Shown piece by piece: positions 7,376 through 10,800 of a DNA stretch of 10,800 nucleotides. Origin of the DNA: Gallionella sp. (GTDB lineage: Bacteria; Pseudomonadota; Gammaproteobacteria; Burkholderiales; Gallionellaceae); the NCBI GenBank assembly GCA_025362155.1, contig JANYHX010000208.1:1-10800 (forward strand), written 5' to 3'. How positions within the stretch are numbered: the stretch's first letter is position 1; the number at the start of each line of letters is the position of its first letter. Below the pieces are notes generated by a model that saw nothing but the letters and a program-made list of their open reading frames with translations, was not told the origin of the DNA and made no database searches. Both the position numbers and the translations under genes were made by a program.

Positions 7376-7430
7376 TCGTAATCTGCGATTATTCGTAGCG
7401 CGGGGTCATTCATAACCCCGCTCATTCATA
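7371..7430 (-). repeat. Degenerate 16-17-nt tandem repeats at the era-recO junction
   Basis: Four units begin with TAYGAATRA on the minus strand at 7430, 7414, 7397 and 7380, spaced 16, 17 and 17 nt. The first contains the end of era (Tyr-Glu-stop) and the last contains the recO ATG. In units 1, 2 and 4 the core GAATGA holds an overlapping ATG and TGA. Short frames run between them: 7429-7406 (MNERGYE), 7409-7389 (MTPRYE) and 7413-7372 (MNDPALRIIADYE), the last overlapping the recO start as ATGA. Each ends in Tyr-Glu like Era itself. I infer expansion of an ancestral overlapping era/recO junction by tandem duplication. Confidence 0.7.
7400..7421 (-). other. Perfect 7-bp GC-rich stem-loop directly after era
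   Basis: Minus-strand GCGGGGT (7421-7415) and ACCCCGC (7406-7400) are perfect inverted repeats around an 8-nt loop, starting at the base after the era stop. No T-run follows, so it is not a standard intrinsic terminator. It may act on mRNA stability or processing, or slow ribosomes between era and recO. It overlaps repeat units 1 and 2. Confidence 0.6.
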
Positions 7431-8318
7431 TCCAAGACTGCGCAACACGCGTTCATCATCCGCCCAGCCGCTGCGCAATTTGACGAACACTTCCAGAAAC
7501 ACTTTTCCGTCGAACAGCTTTTCCATATCCAGCCGCGCCTGGGTTGCGATTTCCTTGAGCTTCTCGCCTTTTTTGCCGATCAGCATCGCCTTGTGCGCTT
7601 CACGATCCACCAGGATTGCGGCATGGATGCGGCGCAGCTTACCTTCCATTTTGAATTGTTCGATCACCACACTGGTTGAATAAGGCAATTCATCACCGGT
7701 GAAACGGAATATTTTTTCACGCAAAATCTCTGCGGCGAGAAATCTTTCGCTGCGGTCGGTAATGTCATCTTTGTCATAGATCAATTCGCCATGCGGTAAA
7801 TGGCGGCGTAATGTTTCACGCAATTCGTCCAGTTTGCTGCCCAGCTTGGCGCTGACCGGCACGATGTCGGAAAATTTAAAATCCTGTGCGACACGCTCGG
7901 CAAATGCAAACAGTTGCCCTTTGTCCGCCACCTCGTCGATTTTGTTGATTACTAATAAAACTGGGCGATTGTCCGGGAGCAACTTGAGTACTTCCTGGTC
8001 ACGCTCATCGTAACGCAATGCTTCCAGCACATATAGCACCACCTGCACATCGCGCAGACTGCTGGTGACCACACGATTCATGCCGCGATTTAATGCATTT
8101 AGATGCCTGGTCTGGAACCCCGGCGTATCAACAAACACAAACTGCGCACGTTCGTCGGTAAAAATGCCGTGAATGCGGTGCCGCGTGGTCTGTGCCTTGC
8201 GCGAAGTAATGCTGATTTTTTGCCCAATCAAATGATTGAGCAGCGTGGATTTGCCCACATTGGGACGGCCCACAATGGCAATAAAGCCACTGCGAAAGTT
8301 TATATTGGATTCAGTCAT
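7422..8318 (-). CDS. era: GTPase Era
   Basis: Essential GTPase that binds the 3' end of 16S rRNA and acts in 30S subunit maturation. The chosen start gives 298 aa (E. coli 301). The GTPase motifs are G1 GRPNVGKS at 17-24, G3 DTPG at 64-67, G4 NKID at 125-128 and G5 SAK at 156-158. The C-terminal KH RNA-binding domain has GKKG at 248-251. The ATG at 8318-8316 overlaps the rnc stop as ATGA. An upstream in-frame extension to 8426 is open, but it reads into rnc and adds residues unlike any Era, so it is rejected. No Shine-Dalgarno precedes the ATG, consistent with translational coupling to rnc. The rnc-era pair is widely conserved and links rRNA processing to ribosome assembly. Confidence 0.97.
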   Translation of the reverse strand: MTESNINFRSGFIAIVGRPNVGKSTLLNHLIGQKISITSRKAQTTRHRIHGIFTDERAQFVFVDTPGFQTRHLNALNRGMNRVVTSSLRDVQVVLYVLEALRYDERDQEVLKLLPDNRPVLLVINKIDEVADKGQLFAFAERVAQDFKFSDIVPVSAKLGSKLDELRETLRRHLPHGELIYDKDDITDRSERFLAAEILREKIFRFTGDELPYSTSVVIEQFKMEGKLRRIHAAILVDREAHKAMLIGKKGEKLKEIATQARLDMEKLFDGKVFLEVFVKLRSGWADDERVLRSLGYE

Positions 8319-8989
8319 GGTGTGTGCGGTAATTGTTCGTAGGCTGCCTGTGCCGCCTGTTGTTCGGCAGTACGCCGACTTGTTCCCAACCCGCGAGCAG
8401 AAACTTTTAATGAGGGGATAATACATTCCACCTGAAAAGATTGCGCATGAGCGTCGCCTTGCAGGGCAACCACGTTATAGATCGGCAGGGGAATGCGTTT
8501 ACCTTGCAGATATTCCTGCAACAAGGTTTTGGCATCCTTGCCCAGCGCCTGAATATCAATTTTTTCAAGATAGGGTACGTACAGATTCAATATGGCCTGC
8601 TGCGCCGCCTCGAAGCCTGAGTCCTGGAAGACCGCACCGAACAACGCTTCCAGCGCGTCCGCCAATATTGAGGGGCGACGGAATCCGCCGCTCTTAAGCT
8701 CGCCCTCGCCCAGCCTTAAATGACTGCCCAGATCAAGTTGTTGCGCCAAGGTCGCCAGCGTTTCTTCCCTCACCAGAGTGGAACGCAGCCGGGACAATTC
8801 ACCCTCGCTCAATTGCGGGTAATTGCTGTACAGGTGGTGAGCGATGACGCAGCCCAGAATGCTGTCGCCCAAAAATTCCAATCGCTCATTATGTTCAGCG
8901 GTATGGCTGCGGTGGGTTAATGCGCGTTGCAGTAATTGCGGTTGCTTGAACACGTGTCCCAATTTTTTGCACAGCTCGTTGCCGCGCAA
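8315..8989 (-). CDS. rnc: Ribonuclease III
   Basis: Double-strand-specific endoribonuclease that processes the rRNA precursor and some mRNAs. With the chosen TTG start at 8989-8987 the protein is 224 aa (E. coli 226) and begins at the same place relative to the conserved LCKKLGH helix as other family members. The catalytic domain shows [10 protein letters not shown] at 34-43 (Glu38, Asp42), then [10 protein letters not shown] at 96-105 and [10 protein letters not shown] at 107-116 (Asp111, Glu114). A C-terminal double-stranded-RNA-binding domain starts near LLQEYLQGK and ends with [14 protein letters not shown]. The exact start is uncertain. The frame stays open to a GTG at 9037 and an ATG at 9097, but the latter overlaps the preceding gene by 74 nt and adds about 36 residues with no family counterpart. 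The stop overlaps era by 4 nt. Confidence 0.94.
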   Translation of the reverse strand: MRGNELCKKLGHVFKQPQLLQRALTHRSHTAEHNERLEFLGDSILGCVIAHHLYSNYPQLSEGELSRLRSTLVREETLATLAQQLDLGSHLRLGEGELKSGGFRRPSILADALEALFGAVFQDSGFEAAQQAILNLYVPYLEKIDIQALGKDAKTLLQEYLQGKRIPLPIYNVVALQGDAHAQSFQVECIIPSLKVSARGLGTSRRTAEQQAAQAAYEQLPHTP

Positions 8990-9023
8990 AGATTGTTGCG
9001 CTGTCCGGTTATTGAAGCCGCCC

Positions 9024-9398
9024 TTATTTGCTTGCACTGCTGGGATTGAATTCCATATAGAGGCTGATGTTAGCAAGTAGCGGGACTTTGACGGCATAGC
9101 TGGCAGTTAAAACCGGCACGCCTCCATCGCTGGAAATATCAATATCGTCGGCTTTAATCGCGGTAATGTTATCTATCGATGCCCGTCTGCTGAAAGATGC
9201 CTGAATATCGCGGGGCGTGGCTTTTTGCATATCCGGATCATGTGCGATGGTAACAAAGATATTTTTGATTTGTCCTTCCTGCATATAAGCAGGGATGAGT
9301 TTAAGTCCGGTGATGGCAAACAGCACTAATAAAAAAGCACCAAAAATAAATCCGCCAAAACTCAAACCGCGCTGTTGTAAGAGCATTGCTGTCTTCAT
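9024..9398 (-). CDS. DUF4845 domain-containing membrane-anchored protein
   Basis: Protein of unknown function, 124 aa, recognised as the DUF4845 family by its position between lepB and rnc and its overall plan. A short N-terminal basic/polar stretch ([11 protein letters not shown]) is followed by one transmembrane helix (about 13-35, rich in Gly, Phe, Leu and Ile) ending in KLIPAYMQ. A mostly polar domain of about 85 residues follows, with a predicted alternating beta pattern near the end ([15 protein letters not shown]). It probably faces the periplasm by the positive-inside rule, or may be a pilin-like signal-anchor protein. The ATG at 9398 has a GGGAGAA ribosome-binding site about 5 nt upstream. 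It starts 14 nt after lepB and is cotranscribed with it. No catalytic motif is visible. Confidence 0.85.
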   Translation of the reverse strand: MKTAMLLQQRGLSFGGFIFGAFLLVLFAITGLKLIPAYMQEGQIKNIFVTIAHDPDMQKATPRDIQASFSRRASIDNITAIKADDIDISSDGGVPVLTASYAVKVPLLANISLYMEFNPSSASK

Positions 9399-9412
9399 TA
9401 CATTTCTCCCGA

Positions 9413-10216
9413 CTAGTTGATCGACAAACCTATGCGTTTCAAATCAGAAAAATTCATCCAGATGAAAAATGCTTTGCCGACAATCTGGCTATTTGGGACA
9501 AATCCCCAATAACGGCTATCGCGGCTGTTATCACGGTTGTCGCCCATCATAAAATATTCTCCTTGGGGAACCGTGCAACGCACCATTTCATTGTCATAAC
9601 TGCAATTTTTACGGCCGGGGAATTCGATCACTGCGCCTAGATGCAAGGTCGGCATCTCGGGGTTGATCAGTACCGCATGCTTGCGTTCGCCCAATGTTTC
9701 CTGGTGCTTTTCGGTGTGCACAAAATTCAGCCCGGTTTCCACGTAATTGTAATCACCTTCCGCTTGCTGTATCTGTTCAACACCATTTATCCATAGCCGT
9801 TTATTGCGATACTCAACCGTGTCGCCGGGAAGCCCGATTACGCGCTTAATATAATCCAGTGTAGGATCTTCCGGGTAGCGAAATACCATCACATCGCCGC
9901 GCTGTGGATTGCTCACCGGAATAATTTTTTTGTTAATAACAGGCAGCCGCAAACCAAAAGTAAATTTGTTCACCAGAATAAAGTCGCCCACTTGCAAGGT
10001 AGGCATCATCGAGCCAGAAGGTATCTTGAACGGCTCGACCAAAAAAGAACGGATAAAAAATACGATCAAAATAACCGGGAAGAAGCTTTTGGCATATTCC
10101 ACCCACCATGGCTCAGCAACTCCGCTCCCACGCCTGACTGCCAAAGCGAATCGATCCAGCAACCAGATTCCGCCAGTCACCACCAACAACACAAACATAA
10201 TCAATGCAAAATCCAT
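9413..10216 (-). CDS. lepB: Signal peptidase I
   Basis: Inner-membrane serine protease that cleaves signal peptides from exported proteins using a Ser-Lys dyad. From the chosen start it is 267 aa. Two N-terminal membrane segments lie at about 3-20 and 45-60. They precede the catalytic box FKIPSGSMMPT (63-73) with Ser69, matching E. coli Ser90, and then DYIKRVIGLPGD (121-132) with Lys124, matching Lys145. The late signature GDNRDNSRDSRYWGFVP follows near residue 230. A Cys pair (NCSYDNEMVRC) in the catalytic domain resembles the disulfide seen in Gram-negative LepB. The ATG at 10216 was chosen for its strong ribosome-binding site and spacing. GTG 10246 and ATG 10240 are open in frame but overlap lepA. 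It starts 16 nt after lepA, the conserved lepA-lepB operon arrangement. Confidence 0.96.
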   Translation of the reverse strand: MDFALIMFVLLVVTGGIWLLDRFALAVRRGSGVAEPWWVEYAKSFFPVILIVFFIRSFLVEPFKIPSGSMMPTLQVGDFILVNKFTFGLRLPVINKKIIPVSNPQRGDVMVFRYPEDPTLDYIKRVIGLPGDTVEYRNKRLWINGVEQIQQAEGDYNYVETGLNFVHTEKHQETLGERKHAVLINPEMPTLHLGAVIEFPGRKNCSYDNEMVRCTVPQGEYFMMGDNRDNSRDSRYWGFVPNSQIVGKAFFIWMNFSDLKRIGLSIN

Positions 10217-10220
10217 CGTT

Positions 10221-10229
10221 ACTCCCTTA
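10221..10229 (-). promoter_or_regulatory. Strong ribosome-binding site fixing the lepB start
   Basis: Minus-strand TAAGGGAGT matches the anti-Shine-Dalgarno well and ends 4 nt before the ATG at 10216. It lies downstream of the alternative lepB starts at 10246 and 10240, so it favours the shorter protein. Confidence 0.8.
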
Positions 10230-10232
10230 ACC

Positions 10233-10800
10233 TTAATCATCAACACGCAGAATCGCCAAAAAGGCTTCCTGCGGAATTTCCACGTTGCCTACCTGCTTCA
10301 TGCGTTTCTTGCCGGCCTTTTGTTTTTCCAGTAGTTTCTTTTTGCGCGAAATATCACCGCCATAACACTTTGCCAATACATTTTTTCGCATGGCTTTGAC
10401 GTTCTCGCGCGCAATAATGTTCGACCCTATGGTCGCCTGTATCGCCACATCATACATCTGGCGTGGGATAAGCTCGCGCATCTTGGCTGCCACCTCACGG
10501 CCTCGATACTGGCTGTTGGCGCGATGTACGATTATTGCCAGCGCGTCCACTTTTTCGCCGTTGATCAGCATGTCCACCTTGACCACATCGGCCGGGCGGT
10601 ATTCCTTGAACTCATAGTCCATCGAAGCGTAGCCGCGCGACACCGATTTCAACTTGTCGAAAAAGTCCATCACGATTTCCGCCATCGGCATTTCATACAC
10701 CAGCATCACCTGCTTGCCGTGATAGCTGATGTTAATCTGCGCACCGCGCTTCTGGGTACACAGGGTAATGACTGAGCCGACATATTCGTTCGGCATATAT
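10233..10800 (-). CDS. lepA: Elongation factor 4 (LepA), C-terminal part, cut by window edge
   Basis: Ribosome-associated translational GTPase (EF4) involved in back-translocation or ribosome assembly. Only the last 188 or so codons lie in the window; the GTPase domain is beyond position 10800. The visible part begins in the EF-G-like domain V region ([51 protein letters not shown]). It then runs into the LepA-specific C-terminal domain, with [42 protein letters not shown] and the highly conserved [19 protein letters not shown]. It ends with [22 protein letters not shown]. It aligns with E. coli LepA almost without gaps. The TAA at 10235-10233 is 16 nt before lepB, which is its usual downstream partner. 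Confidence 0.97.
   Translation of the reverse strand, partial: YMPNEYVGSVITLCTQKRGAQINISYHGKQVMLVYEMPMAEIVMDFFDKLKSVSRGYASMDYEFKEYRPADVVKVDMLINGEKVDALAIIVHRANSQYRGREVAAKMRELIPRQMYDVAIQATIGSNIIARENVKAMRKNVLAKCYGGDISRKKKLLEKQKAGKKRMKQVGNVEIPQEAFLAILRVDD

Noticed and set aside
8319..8426. In-frame upstream extension of Era to a 334-aa protein
   Set aside because: It runs antisense to nothing useful and simply reads rnc sequence in another frame. The ATG at 8318 gives the normal Era length and an ATGA overlap with rnc.
10217..10246. Longer LepB starting at GTG 10246 or ATG 10240
   Set aside because: These starts overlap the lepA stop region and lie upstream of the strong TAAGGGAGT ribosome-binding site, which serves the ATG at 10216.
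9909..10399. Plus-strand open frames of 141 and 135 codons antisense to lepB and lepA
   Set aside because: They are antisense shadows of two conserved genes and have no recognisable protein features.
1..10800. Search for CRISPR arrays, insertion sequences, tRNA or rRNA genes and defence-type systems
   Set aside because: No regularly spaced repeats, transposase genes, terminal inverted repeats or RNA-gene signatures were seen. The window is almost fully filled by housekeeping and metabolic genes.

Overview
The window is a stretch of a bacterial chromosome, close to half G+C by eye. All twelve recognisable genes lie on the minus strand, so transcription runs from high to low coordinates. The order lepA-lepB-DUF4845 gene-rnc-era-recO-pdxJ-acpS-nagZ is the conserved housekeeping cluster of Betaproteobacteria, and the small DUF4845 gene between lepB and rnc is especially typical of that class. 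I infer a betaproteobacterium, possibly of the Nitrosomonadales. The genus cannot be fixed from the sequence alone.

Layout in transcription order: the C-terminal part of lepA (cut by the window edge at 10800), lepB, a one-helix DUF4845 protein, rnc, era, recO, pdxJ, acpS and nagZ form a tight block. Several genes are joined by 4-nt start/stop overlaps (rnc/era, pdxJ/acpS). After a 58-nt gap comes a three-gene glycerophosphodiester/glycerol-3-phosphate block: a GDPD-family phosphodiesterase, the glycerol-3-phosphate dehydrogenase glpD, and a divergent glycerol-kinase-like FGGY kinase that overlaps glpD by 4 nt. The window ends inside the 5' part of htpG (Hsp90), which has its own near-consensus heat-shock promoter in the 75-nt spacer upstream.

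Functionally, the first block covers back-translocation (LepA), signal-peptide removal (LepB), RNA processing and 30S maturation (Rnc, Era), recombinational repair (RecO), pyridoxal-phosphate synthesis (PdxJ), acyl carrier protein activation (AcpS) and cell-wall recycling (NagZ). The second block would turn glycerophosphodiesters into glycerol-3-phosphate and then dihydroxyacetone phosphate. The kinase feeds in glycerol or a related polyol.

No mobile element, CRISPR array, rRNA or tRNA gene, or new defence-type system was seen. The most unusual signal is at the two ends of recO. Both junctions (era/recO and recO/pdxJ) are short spacers built from degenerate tandem copies of a start/stop overlap. 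They look like ancestral ATGA-coupled junctions that expanded by duplication into chains of tiny overlapping reading frames. Other points of note are the overlap of a terminator-like hairpin with the htpG heat-shock promoter, and the altered substrate pocket of the FGGY kinase.
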